Source: Nostoc sp. CHAB 5844
GTDB taxonomy: Bacteria; Cyanobacteriota; Cyanobacteriia; Cyanobacteriales; Nostocaceae
Direction: 5' to 3'
Assembly: GCF_020829595.1 (NCBI RefSeq)
Contig: NZ_JAIVFW010000070.1
Span: forward strand, 1 to 34,963
DNA: 34,963 nucleotides
Under the pieces are notes generated by a model that searched no databases, was not told where the DNA came from, and saw only the letters and a list, made by a program, of their open reading frames with translations. Both the position numbers and the translations under genes were made by a program. Positions 16,822 to 25,372 of the stretch are shown here, in pieces. Numbering within the stretch: the stretch's first letter is position 1; every line of letters begins with the position of its first letter.

Positions 16822-18693
16822 TTAAGGTGGTGACTTAGGTACAAAAGTTCCTAAAACGCGATCTAGTAATTTTTGCCGCCATCCTTGAACTTCTGGAGAG
16901 CTTGATGCTGCTAACAAACAAGCTTCCCAAGAAAGCCGTGCATCTTGAGTTTTACCTTTTTTTTCTTGCACTTGTGCCAACAAACAATAAGCATCTGCAC
17001 TGGGATTTAGTTTTATTGATTTTTCTAAATAAGTTTTGGCTTCATCATAATGCTTCTGTTCTAACTTTGCCCATCCTAGATTTTTATATAAAGTTGTTTG
17101 AATATCAACATCCTGAGTTCTTTCTAATCCTTGTAAAGCTAAAGTAGCTGCTGTACTATAATCTCCACTTAGATTTTTTAATCTCGATAAATTGTTAATA
17201 GCATGTACGGCTTGACTACTAATTTGTATAGCTCTTTTATATTCTTTTTTTGCTAAGTCATACTTTCCGTAATCGTCATAAAAAATTCCTAGCCCATAAT
17301 GTCCTTCCCAGGAGTTTGGAGCTATTTTAAATAGCACTTGATAACTTTTCTCTACACATTCAATATCACGCAGTTGCTGGCATACTAATGCTAGATTATT
17401 ATAAGCAACATCATTTTTAGAATTATATTTAATAGCTAGTTCATAGTATTTTCTAGATATTTCTGGAGAGTTATTTCTATTGTTTGCTTGGTCTACCCAA
17501 AATTGAGAAACTGAACTGCTTGTATTAGGATACAGCCAAACCGCTAGTTGAAACTTTTCTTCAGCTTCCGCCAATCTATTTTCTTTTTGAGCTTTCTTTC
17601 CTTTCTCTAAAAAATAACTCGCTGCTACTGGTAGAGATACATAGCCTAAACCTAAAATTATTAACAGACCTGCGACAACTGTGCCAACTCTAAATAATGG
17701 CGAGGTAGCTATTTGATGAATTTTGCTTTGTCCGGGAAGTTTTTCTAATCTCTGTAAAATATTCTCGGTAGACATTGGACGCTTTGCCACTACAGGATTC
17801 ACTAGATCATCTATTAGATCAGCGAAGGGTTTATCAATCTGTGGCGCATGTTTTCTCCAAAGCAGTCTTTCCGCTTTTTCGTCTATTGGTAAGTTTACCA
17901 AGGAAGTACCAGTTACTAACCTTATAAAAGTACGGCCTAAAGCATAAAAATCCGACTGAGGAACCGCTTTACCATGAATCTGTTCTGGTGGACTGTAATA
18001 ATGAGAAATTATAGAAGTGATTTCATACTGCCCTATCTTCGTATCAGTGCCTCCAGTTGCACCAATTTTAGCTAAATAAGTCCCCGTTATTCTTCTGACG
18101 CTTCCAAAATCAATTAATACTAATTGTCCGTCCGTCCGAAGCATTATATTTGCAGGTTTAATGTCTCTGTGGAAAAATTCATTGCGATGCACTATATCCA
18201 AAATTTGAACCAACTGCTTTATCCATTGCATTGCAACTGATTGAGAAATTTTTTCATGACTTTTAATCCACTTTTCTAAATCTTCTCCCTCAATTTTGTC
18301 CATCACCAAGCATCGTAGTTCCAAGATGCTTTTATTCGGTGTGAAAAAGAAAAAATCATCAAGTCCACTTTCAGGGATGTTTGGGTGCTTGATTAATTTT
18401 AAAGCCAGGGATTCTCGCTCGATCATCCCGCGATAACGCTCGGAATTCCACTTCAAAACTTTCATGACTCGCCGCTTAGGAACTTTATTGCTCTTTGTTC
18501 CAGCACCACCAGCACCAGTATCATCTACCTCAAAAACTTCAAAGCAGTCCTCTGGATCATAAGTAAGCTCTTTTAAGGGTTTAAGTAAACGAATACGATC
18601 CCTAATTATGAGTGGAGTTCCGCAAGAAAGGCAAATTTCCGCACTGTCAGGATTTTGGCGCTGTTCACAAAGAGGATTGATGCAGTATGACAT
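16822..18693 (-). CDS. Ser/Thr protein kinase with N-terminal zinc ribbon, membrane helix and C-terminal TPRs
   Basis: The product has 623 residues from ATG 18693. In-frame TTG 18729 or GTG 18723 would add a non-family leader, while MSYCINPLC is the usual start of cyanobacterial four-Cys kinases. The zinc ribbon is C4-x4-C9 with C21-x2-C24. Kinase signs are Lys78 in VMKVLK, HRDIKPAN (175-182, Asp177), DFG (195-197) and YYSPPEQ in the activation segment. One transmembrane helix (about 350-372, VVAGLLIILGLGYVSLPVA) places the TPR array (about 385-600) on the other side of the membrane. The layout suggests a sensor kinase. It heads the minus-strand pair that converges on the CHAT operon. Confidence 0.92.
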   Translation of the reverse strand: MSYCINPLCEQRQNPDSAEICLSCGTPLIIRDRIRLLKPLKELTYDPEDCFEVFEVDDTGAGGAGTKSNKVPKRRVMKVLKWNSERYRGMIERESLALKLIKHPNIPESGLDDFFFFTPNKSILELRCLVMDKIEGEDLEKWIKSHEKISQSVAMQWIKQLVQILDIVHRNEFFHRDIKPANIMLRTDGQLVLIDFGSVRRITGTYLAKIGATGGTDTKIGQYEITSIISHYYSPPEQIHGKAVPQSDFYALGRTFIRLVTGTSLVNLPIDEKAERLLWRKHAPQIDKPFADLIDDLVNPVVAKRPMSTENILQRLEKLPGQSKIHQIATSPLFRVGTVVAGLLIILGLGYVSLPVAASYFLEKGKKAQKENRLAEAEEKFQLAVWLYPNTSSSVSQFWVDQANNRNNSPEISRKYYELAIKYNSKNDVAYNNLALVCQQLRDIECVEKSYQVLFKIAPNSWEGHYGLGIFYDDYGKYDLAKKEYKRAIQISSQAVHAINNLSRLKNLSGDYSTAATLALQGLERTQDVDIQTTLYKNLGWAKLEQKHYDEAKTYLEKSIKLNPSADAYCLLAQVQEKKGKTQDARLSWEACLLAASSSPEVQGWRQKLLDRVLGTFVPKSPP

Positions 18694-19051
18694 TTGCTTG
18701 GGCAAGTCGTAAGCTCTCAGCACGGACAAGATTTATCATTCTTAATCTATGCTATTTTCTTTTTATGTTCGAGAGTTTTTGGAGTTTTTCAAGTATTACA
18801 TTATTCTGCTCTTAAACGTTGCGAATAATCGACTAGCATCCTTGCTGCTAGTCATACTTTTTTTAAGGATTCCAGTTTTTTAATCATAGTAACGGGCATG
18901 GAATAGTAAAAACCCTTATCAGAGCTTATAGAGAAAGGTTTTAGCCTTACCATTATTATGTATTTACTGCTATTTACATACTTTTTTTGAAATAAATGAT
19001 CATATAGGGGAAAATCTAGTATGATATTCTCAAAATCTAAGCCATCCCTGT
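18694..19051. other. Divergent intergenic region between kinase and NB-ARC gene
   Basis: About 358 bases holding both divergent promoters. It contains one strong terminator-like hairpin (18831-18864) and a weak inverted repeat near 18911-18944 (AAAACCCTT / AAAGGTTTT). TATGATATT near 19020 is a possible -10 for the NB-ARC gene. No additional gene was seen. Confidence 0.45.
18831..18864 (+). terminator. Rho-independent-type hairpin upstream of the NB-ARC gene
   Basis: GACTAGCA (18831-18838) pairs perfectly with TGCTAGTC (18846-18853) around a 7-base loop, followed by ATAC and seven T (18858-18864). It would act on the plus strand. No plus-strand coding gene precedes it, so it may end a short RNA, act as a leader attenuator, or be left over from a lost gene. 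Confidence 0.6.
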
Positions 19052-20554
19052 ATGAATACAGCGATTAACAGCGAGTTGGATTCTTTCTCTGTTCTGGAGG
19101 ATCATGGTTCTCAGCCTTTGATTCCAGTACCACGAGCTTTTGAATTTTCTTTGGTTGTAGTAAATGACTTGGTATTTGCTAAGAGAGGCAAAGGTTTAAC
19201 CAATGCTGAACTCGCCGTAATTTTGGGATCGCTGAACAACTTAGATTATGAAGAGATAGCAAGCCAAACATCCTTTGCTGTCAATTACTTACAAAGGTGT
19301 GTTGCCCCTCAATTGTGGGACTTGCTTTCAGAAGTCCTGGGAGGAGAAGGTAGTGAGCGCGTAGGAAAGAAAAGACTATGGTATTTCTTGGCGCAACTCA
19401 ACAAAAAGTATAATATTCAAACTCCTATGGAGGAGTCGGCTTTCCTTGAATCTCCTTCCGATGAAGCAGTCCCAGTTTTAGGAATACTACCGGAAATACC
19501 CAATTTTTATGGGCGTTCTAAGGAGTTGGCACACTTAAAGCTATTGATAGCTGAACATCGTTGCATATCATTGGTGGGAATGCCTGGGGTTGGGAAAAGT
19601 GCCTTAGCAGCCAAATTGATATCAGAACTTTGTATGGAATCTCAACCCAGATTTGAACTTGTAATCTGGAAATCAGTATCTCATGCTCCTTTGCTCCATG
19701 ACTTGATAGTTGACTTAGTAAGTCTAACCAAAGATCCACTAGATACTGAGTTAGTAACATCTCCGTTGACTCACGGAATGATTTCCGTTTTGCTCAAACA
19801 GTTGCAATCACGTCGATGTCTCTTAGTACTTGATGGGTTTGAGGCTTTGTTTAAGGGAAATAATTTTATACAAAGGCTAGAATACGGAACTTTTTTAAAC
19901 CGTTTAATAGAAGAAAATCATAATAGTTGTTTGCTTTTAACCAGTAGAATACTGATTGATGAGATAGATATCTTAGCAAAAAACAAGCCTTATAACATTA
20001 AAACTTTAAAAGTTAATGGATTAGATGTGAAAGCAGCAAAACAGCTTTTATTCAAGTTAGGATTAAAAAATGAAGAAGATTGCAAAGATTTGATCGCAAC
20101 CTACTATGGAAACCCGCAAGAACTAAAAGCGGTGAGCAAGAGGATTGAGCGTTTTTTTTGCGGGAGTGCAAGAAAATTCTTGGAGGCTAAAACCACACTC
20201 ATTAGTACAGAACTTCACTCAATACTTAATGAGATGTTTGGACAAATCTTAAGTAATATTCAACGACAGATTATGCTCTGCATTGCAGAAGAATTATTCT
20301 TGACTTGTCAGCCTATTAGTTTTTCAAAATTATTGGAAAAGTTGAAGCTTGTCAATTTGTCTGTGTCAACCTCAGAATTGATTGCTGCTATAGAAAACCT
20401 CGAAAGGCTTTCCTTGATCGAAACTGGTAAAGATGAATCAACAAAAGAAACTTGGTTTAATCTTCAACCAGTAGTAAAAAAATATATAAAGACTGACCCA
20501 CTAGGGCTAGTGCATACATCTGAAGCTTCACCTAATTTAGCGATCGCATCCTAA
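19052..20554 (+). CDS. NB-ARC/STAND ATPase with N-terminal VMAP-type HTH domain, no C-terminal sensor
   Basis: The product has 500 residues. The N-terminal about 100 residues (VFAKRGKGLTNAELAVILGS, YEEIASQTSFAVNYLQRCVA, PQLWDLLSEVLG) match the helix-turn-helix domain found in cyanobacterial vWA-MoxR-associated (VMAP) proteins. The NTPase begins FYGRSKEL, with Walker A GMPGVGKSA (about residues 178-186) and Walker B CLLVLDGFE. A winged-helix part ends in WFNLQPVVKKYI. Relatives normally continue into WD40 or TPR sensor repeats after this point; here the protein stops about 15 residues later. It therefore lacks a visible sensor and effector. It may be truncated, or it may act with a separate partner. 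The MoxR-vWA pair lies about 8 kb downstream. Confidence 0.85.
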   Translation: MNTAINSELDSFSVLEDHGSQPLIPVPRAFEFSLVVVNDLVFAKRGKGLTNAELAVILGSLNNLDYEEIASQTSFAVNYLQRCVAPQLWDLLSEVLGGEGSERVGKKRLWYFLAQLNKKYNIQTPMEESAFLESPSDEAVPVLGILPEIPNFYGRSKELAHLKLLIAEHRCISLVGMPGVGKSALAAKLISELCMESQPRFELVIWKSVSHAPLLHDLIVDLVSLTKDPLDTELVTSPLTHGMISVLLKQLQSRRCLLVLDGFEALFKGNNFIQRLEYGTFLNRLIEENHNSCLLLTSRILIDEIDILAKNKPYNIKTLKVNGLDVKAAKQLLFKLGLKNEEDCKDLIATYYGNPQELKAVSKRIERFFCGSARKFLEAKTTLISTELHSILNEMFGQILSNIQRQIMLCIAEELFLTCQPISFSKLLEKLKLVNLSVSTSELIAAIENLERLSLIETGKDESTKETWFNLQPVVKKYIKTDPLGLVHTSEASPNLAIAS

Positions 20555-20784
20555 CTAGCGATTACTAGAATATTCGGTCAGTTAACAGAGTATGATTTTC
20601 CAGCACGAACCCAACATACAAGTTTTCGAGCGCTAACCCAAGGCTGAATCAACGCCAAGGTCTGCTTGAGAAAAACCCCACACTAAACACAAAGGAGGTA
20701 ACGAAACTCAACAATCGCAATCCAATTAGATCCCAAAAGAGCCGAAGTTTTGTAAGATCAGGCTATTCAAAAGAAGGAGCAAGT

Positions 20785-20817
20785 ATGGGGGTAAAAACGA
20801 TACAAAATAAAATTTAA
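20785..20817 (+). other. Possible leader micro-frame
   Basis: ATG 20785 follows AAGGAG at a suitable distance and encodes ten residues (MGVKTIQNKI) before TAA, immediately followed by the hairpin at 20819. The layout is that of a translated leader ahead of an RNA structure, but nothing else supports expression. Confidence 0.2.
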
Positions 20818-20818
20818 A

Positions 20819-20851
20819 GGGCAAAACGCACTAGGGAGTAACGCTTTGCCC
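20819..20851. repeat. Inverted repeat GGGCAAAACG / CGCTTTGCCC
   Basis: The arms 20819-20828 and 20842-20851 pair with one mismatch around a 13-base loop. Read on the minus strand, the hairpin is followed by TTTAAATTTTATTTTG, so it could stop an antisense transcript running away from the rep genes. On the plus strand it lacks a T tail. Confidence 0.5.
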
Positions 20852-21091
20852 AAAAGTTAGAAAACTGAATAATTTCAGAGCGGGGTTGATCTCGTGACGA
20901 CAAAGAAAGTGGCGGAAAGTTTGCCGACTAAAAACCACTGACTTGTCTAAAGATACCACGCTGCTTTGTTATGCCGATTATAGCCTCTCTGGAAGAAGTT
21001 TTGTTGACTTCCTCCAAAAATTTTTGTGTTCTAGTAAAAATTTTAAGATTGGTGCATTTAGGCTTGACATTTAGTAGCGCGATTAAGCCAA

Positions 21092-21112
21092 TTGCGAATT
21101 GCGAATTGCGAA
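21092..21112. repeat. Three tandem TTGCGAA heptamers
   Basis: TTGCGAA repeats perfectly at 21092, 21099 and 21106, ending about 50 bases before the first gene of the replication unit. It may be a cyanobacterial short tandem heptamer repeat or a short iteron-like array; three copies cannot tell these apart. Confidence 0.6.
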
Positions 21113-21163
21113 TCGATTGATAGCCCCCTCTGAACCTTGTAAACCAAGAATCAGGGGAATACC

Positions 21164-21685
21164 ATGAAAAGTAATGATCGCCCAGCCCCAGAAGGTAGCA
21201 GGGTGAAGTTGTCGGGAGTTGTAACTGCACCACACCCCGAACATTTTGCATTAGAAGCTTGGAAAGAACTACTGATTGCTTCTTTTGTAGAAACGCGTTT
21301 TCAAAACGTCTTAGCAAGAGCAAGGGTTTTGCAACCCATCAAATGGTTCTGGCATAGTCTCAGCAATACGCACATATCTGATAAAGCAGTAGCCATCATT
21401 GCAGATAATACAAATGACTACAGGCAAATCTTAATCAAACACAATCAACTAACGAACACAGTAAAGGACTTACACCCAGAAGCTGAAGTGTTGCTGCTGG
21501 TTTCTCCAGAACAAGATTTTGTCTTTGGCGCAATCTTAGAAACTGGAGAAATTTTCAGTACCCATATTCTTTTTACAGAATACAGTGGGCGTAGCAATCA
21601 GGAATTGAGGCGGAAACACGACCGCTATGTAGCAAAGCTAAACTCCAGTATTTACTCAAACAGTGTTGGGGGCTGCATTTCATGA
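21164..21685 (+). CDS. Hypothetical protein coupled to the plasmid replication gene
   Basis: The product has 173 residues, starting at ATG 21164 behind an AGGGG ribosome site. Its stop overlaps the rep start by ATGA (21682-21685), so translation is coupled. I recognise no domain. It has an early conserved-looking segment (GSRVKLSGVVTAPHPEHFAL), a helical middle, and a beta-rich part (DLHPEAEVLLLVSPEQDFVF). The basic end, QELRRKHDRYVAKL, could bind nucleic acid. Small genes of this kind preceding CyRepA1-type rep genes suggest a replication accessory role, but this is inference from position. Confidence 0.7.
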   Translation: MKSNDRPAPEGSRVKLSGVVTAPHPEHFALEAWKELLIASFVETRFQNVLARARVLQPIKWFWHSLSNTHISDKAVAIIADNTNDYRQILIKHNQLTNTVKDLHPEAEVLLLVSPEQDFVFGAILETGEIFSTHILFTEYSGRSNQELRRKHDRYVAKLNSSIYSNSVGGCIS

Positions 21686-24600
21686 GCCAAACCCCAACTG
21701 AATATTCCACAGTTACCGCCGCCGAGTATCATGAGTTAGCGGTGGGCAGTGCGATTCATCCTAAGATCATCGCCCGGAATTTCAGGCATATCGAAGGCGA
21801 AACCGTCTACGATTATCTGTTCATCTCAAAAGCGATCCCCAGGAAAAATGCCGGAAGGGTGACAGACGGTTTCTTGAAAACCTATCTGCATTTAATGTCC
21901 GGGGGAATGTGGATTAGCGGACTAGACCCGCAACAAAACTGGCAACCAATGGAGTGGGGGCGACTGAAACCCACCCAACCCCGAATTGACTGGGAAAAAG
22001 GTAAACCAGTCAAGTACGAATCTCCACCAAAAGTACCAAACCGCGTCACCTACTTTGATATTCCCGATTGTATTTGGGATTTGGTTGCAAAACGTTACAA
22101 TATCAAACGCTACCACTGCCCTCTGGCGCTGCGATTACAAGATAGACTGACTCCACTCTCCTTCTGGGAGTGGGTACAGCGAAATCCCCAAATCCCTGTA
22201 ATTCTGTGCGAGGGAGAGAAAAAAGCCGCCTGTTTACTTAGTTTAGGATTTGTAGCGATCGCACTACCAGGGATCTGGAATGGTCGAGTGGGACGCAAAG
22301 ATTTTGACGAAAGACTGCATCCTGACTTAGTACCATTAGCCCAAAGGGGACGCAAGTTTCAAATTCTGTTTGACTACGAAACCAAACCGAAAACTCGCTG
22401 GTCAGTTTATCAAGCTACAATCCGCACAGGAAAAGCAATTGAGGCGGCTGGCTGTACTTGTGAAGTGGCACTATTGCCAGGCCCCGAAAAAGGTGTGGAT
22501 GATTTTGTAGTAGCGCGGGGTGATGATGCGTTGGCACTACTAACGGCGCTCGCGGCGGATGCAATGTCGCTCAAAGACTACCAACACTCGTTCCTCATCA
22601 AACACCGGGGACTGAGAAAATACAAGCCAGATGTGATTGTTGACACAAAGTACTTGTCGGATGCGGTTTTGGTAGGAAATGAAGCACCACAGGAAACACC
22701 ATGCTTAGTACTCACCCAAAAACAACCTGAACTTTTTGATTTTCTACCACAAACAGAACCAGTAGAGGAAATATCCCCAGGCGATCGCGGAAAAGTCAGG
22801 TACAAACTCAAGAAGTTAAGGCACAATCAACAACTATATAATGTTGTATTCCCCCGAACTGGACTGGTAGTGCTAATTTCTGACATGGGTACTGGTAAAA
22901 CTGAACTCATGCGACGGTGGCGTGATGCTTACCCTGACCAAAAATTTCTCAACAACGGGCATCGGGTGAATCTGCTGAAGAATTTGGCTGAACGCCTGAA
23001 AACCTTGATGTATTCTGACCTTGGTTACACAGGTATGACTGCTGCGCTCGCACTCAGCATTACTATCGACAGTTTATACAAATTAAACACCCAGGCACTA
23101 CAATATGGCTGCATATTTATTGATGAAGCTTGCCAATACCTCACACACCTACTGCACAGTAATACTTGCAAGGAACATCGTGCCATTATACTGGAAGTAT
23201 TACAACATATTGTCTACAATGCGCCCTTGGTTGTCATCGCTGACGCACACATGGATGACATCACTATCGATTTTTTCATGGCTATGCGGCCACCAGGGGA
23301 ACAACCATACATTATCAAAAACGAATGGAATAATGGAGAGCGTACCATCTATTGGTATGAGGGGATGGATTCTTCGGCGTTGGTGGCTCAGATTTCAGCG
23401 GCCATCATGATGGGCCAAAAAGTCATGGTAGTTTCGGATTCTAAGCGGTTCATCAAGAAACTTGAGAAATCCTTAAGTGTACAAATTTTAGAGTCTGAGC
23501 ATCAAAATATTTCCACCATCGCCGCCACTGACCCAAACGATTCTCAATCTCCAAAATTAACTCACCCCCAGAATCATAAATCTTTACGAATTTGGTCTGT
23601 ACATTCCGACAATTCCGGCAGTGATGAGAATGTGGCGTTCATTAAAGATATTACTAACGCTGTCAAAAATCTAGATGTGCTTCTAACTTCGCCTAGTCTG
23701 GGTACTGGTGTAGACATCTCAGAGTATCATTTTGATTTAGTATTCGGTGTCTTCCATGCCGTGAGTCAAACCGCTACCGAATGCGCTCAACAGCTGTGGC
23801 GTTACCGTCCGAAAGTGCCGATTCATGTTTGGGTTGCCTCCAAACCACCCTTCGGTTACAAAGAAACCAACCCCACCAAAATCAAGGAAAGGCTACTTCA
23901 AACTAATGAAATTACTGCTTTCTTAATCAAAATCGACCGTGAAACAGGCAAGCGCGGGGTTGAGAAAGATTGGGCTTTAGACGCTTACTGTCAAATTCAA
24001 GCTTCTCGTCATCAGTCAATTAATAATTTACGTGCTGACCTGAGATCGCTATTATCAGACATGGGCAATACTATCGTACCGACCGGAGATCATATTGATG
24101 TTGAGGCTTGGGAATCCTTAAAATATGCGGCTGATGCCCTGGATGCTGCTCATCATCATGCTGTGACTAAGGCCAATACCATCTCAAGGAGTGAGTACCG
24201 CGCACGGCAAAATAAGGATTACCTTTCGCCCGATGAAGCTTACGAGTGTGAAAAGTTCCGCATTCACGATGCTTACGGTATGGAGGTTACAGAATCTCTG
24301 GTGGAAAAAGACAACGGCGGTCGGTTAATAAGTGCGATCGCATCCCTTGAGTCCATCCTTTCACCATCAGATTACATCATCCAGGACTCCCGCACTGGTA
24401 AACACTACCCTGCGCCCCCGGCATTTGTCAGTGCTAAAGACCTAGCTGAACGGAACGAACTACCTTTCTGTACAGATTGGGGGAATTATTCTGCCAAGTG
24501 GTTAGCTCGGTTTAACCTGGGATTACACCACATTCTCTTGCGTTTAGTCGTTGGTGAAGAAATTACAGCTGCCGACGAACATCTATTAAATATGACAGCA

Positions 24601-25260
24601 ACAGCCACCGATTGCGCTGCTCACATCAAAGCAATTTTGGGTTTTACTGTTCCGCCTGACTGTCAACCAATTTGGCTGTTGGCCACTTTGGTCGCGCAGT
24701 TGGGACTAAGTTTAGATTTTCGTAAACAAGGAAAACGTGGTCAACAAGTAAAATTGTTCTCGCTTTCAAAATCCGAATTGGATTTTGCATTACAAGTTAT
24801 CGCTCACCGTCAACAGCGACGGGCTGATTACGCCCAAATACAGTCCTCACAAGGGGTTGAACCTGTTTGGGTTCCCGTATCCACCCCCCCCACAAATGGT
24901 ATAGGGAACCCCCATTGTGAGGGGGCGGATACTACGCCTTCTCAAGAAGCAGGGGGGCTTCGGGGCAGGGGGGGAGAGGGGCAAGAATCTTTCTCCCTCT
25001 CTCCCCCTCTCCCCTGCCCCGAAGCCTCCGAGTGCGATCGTACTACCCTACTTCATTGTGTAGAAATGCTTCGCTCTGGTATGGACAAAGGAGCCGATGC
25101 TATCAAAGGAATCCTCAAGCGATGGACTACTGATTGGCGATGGGAGGTGGTTTTTGAACTGGAGGCTGTAGCGGCGGATGAATTGCCGGATATCGCCCAA
25201 GCATTTCCACAGTTTTATGACTGGCTTTCTGAGGGGGTGCTGCCTATGGAGGGGGGCTGA
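21682..25260 (+). CDS. CyRepA1-family plasmid replication protein (DUF3854 Toprim-like plus SF2-type helicase)
   Basis: The product has 1192 residues. The DUF3854/Toprim-like primase region (about 150-290) includes VILCEGEKKAACLLSLGF and ILFDYE. The helicase core has Walker A MGTGKT (402-407) and a DEAC-type Walker B at Asp481-Glu482 (IFIDEACQ). It also has the motif V-like SPSLGTGVDIS and motif VI-like QQLWRYRP. A long C-terminal domain follows. It would initiate and unwind plasmid DNA, and its presence is the best evidence that the window is a plasmid. The C-terminal part carries an in-frame palindromic insertion (about residues 1066-1115) encoding a Gly/Pro/Ser-rich loop. It is co-translated with the upstream 173-residue gene. 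Full length and open despite the insert, so probably functional. Confidence 0.9.
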   Translation: MSQTPTEYSTVTAAEYHELAVGSAIHPKIIARNFRHIEGETVYDYLFISKAIPRKNAGRVTDGFLKTYLHLMSGGMWISGLDPQQNWQPMEWGRLKPTQPRIDWEKGKPVKYESPPKVPNRVTYFDIPDCIWDLVAKRYNIKRYHCPLALRLQDRLTPLSFWEWVQRNPQIPVILCEGEKKAACLLSLGFVAIALPGIWNGRVGRKDFDERLHPDLVPLAQRGRKFQILFDYETKPKTRWSVYQATIRTGKAIEAAGCTCEVALLPGPEKGVDDFVVARGDDALALLTALAADAMSLKDYQHSFLIKHRGLRKYKPDVIVDTKYLSDAVLVGNEAPQETPCLVLTQKQPELFDFLPQTEPVEEISPGDRGKVRYKLKKLRHNQQLYNVVFPRTGLVVLISDMGTGKTELMRRWRDAYPDQKFLNNGHRVNLLKNLAERLKTLMYSDLGYTGMTAALALSITIDSLYKLNTQALQYGCIFIDEACQYLTHLLHSNTCKEHRAIILEVLQHIVYNAPLVVIADAHMDDITIDFFMAMRPPGEQPYIIKNEWNNGERTIYWYEGMDSSALVAQISAAIMMGQKVMVVSDSKRFIKKLEKSLSVQILESEHQNISTIAATDPNDSQSPKLTHPQNHKSLRIWSVHSDNSGSDENVAFIKDITNAVKNLDVLLTSPSLGTGVDISEYHFDLVFGVFHAVSQTATECAQQLWRYRPKVPIHVWVASKPPFGYKETNPTKIKERLLQTNEITAFLIKIDRETGKRGVEKDWALDAYCQIQASRHQSINNLRADLRSLLSDMGNTIVPTGDHIDVEAWESLKYAADALDAAHHHAVTKANTISRSEYRARQNKDYLSPDEAYECEKFRIHDAYGMEVTESLVEKDNGGRLISAIASLESILSPSDYIIQDSRTGKHYPAPPAFVSAKDLAERNELPFCTDWGNYSAKWLARFNLGLHHILLRLVVGEEITAADEHLLNMTATATDCAAHIKAILGFTVPPDCQPIWLLATLVAQLGLSLDFRKQGKRGQQVKLFSLSKSELDFALQVIAHRQQRRADYAQIQSSQGVEPVWVPVSTPPTNGIGNPHCEGADTTPSQEAGGLRGRGGEGQESFSLSPPLPCPEASECDRTTLLHCVEMLRSGMDKGADAIKGILKRWTTDWRWEVVFELEAVAADELPDIAQAFPQFYDWLSEGVLPMEGG
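24877..24932. repeat. Imperfect hairpin 1 inside the rep gene
   Basis: GTATCCACCCCC...ACAAATGG (24877-24899) pairs with CCATTGTGAGGGGGCGGATAC (24912-24932) with a few extra C and A bases. It lies in the coding sequence and is read through in frame. Confidence 0.7.
24956..25026. repeat. Long GC-rich hairpin 2 inside the rep gene
   Basis: The left arm 24956-24981 (begins GGCTTCGGGGCAGGGG) pairs with the right arm 25004-25026 (ends CCCCTGCCCCGAAGCC) over 23 bp, with three extra G in the left arm and a 22-base pyrimidine-rich loop. It resembles the dispersed CCCCTGCCCC intergenic repeats of cyanobacteria. It is translated as GGLRGRGGEG...SLSPPLPCPEAS. Confidence 0.8.
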
Positions 25261-25286
25261 ACTATTATCAAAGCTGACCGCTTACT

Positions 25287-25323
25287 ATTACCAATTATTA
25301 CCTTTCATTACAGCAACATTACG
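25287..25323. repeat. Four ATTAC direct repeats phased at about one helical turn
   Basis: ATTACC 25287, ATTACC 25297, ATTACA 25307 and ATTACG 25318 are spaced 10, 10 and 11 bases. They lie between the rep stop (25260) and the end of the recombinase gene (25373). Phasing fits binding by an oligomeric protein, but the unit is short and AT-rich. Confidence 0.45.
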
Positions 25324-25372
25324 TTGACTGTACTGCTGTCTCTTGCAAATTTGTTTTTTGAATAAAAAGAAG

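Larger units (their letters stand above)
20555..21163. other. Structured non-coding region upstream of the replication genes
   Basis: About 610 bases without a substantial gene. It holds a perfect ribosome-site-like AAAGGAGGT at 20691-20699 with no start codon in range, and a 10-codon frame with its own AAGGAG site (20785-20817). A hairpin follows (20819-20851), and three tandem TTGCGAA heptamers lie at 21092-21112. A 131-codon minus-strand frame (20928-21323) overlaps the true gene at 21164 and looks like a shadow. Position just upstream of the rep unit makes an origin or copy-control leader plausible. Confidence 0.45.

Noticed and set aside
21092-21112. CRISPR-like array
   Set aside because: Only three tandem 7-mers with no spacers; this is a short tandem repeat. 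No CRISPR array or cas gene was seen in the window.
20928-21323. 131-codon minus-strand frame
   Set aside because: It overlaps the well-supported 21164 gene, which is translationally coupled to rep, and it shows no motif.
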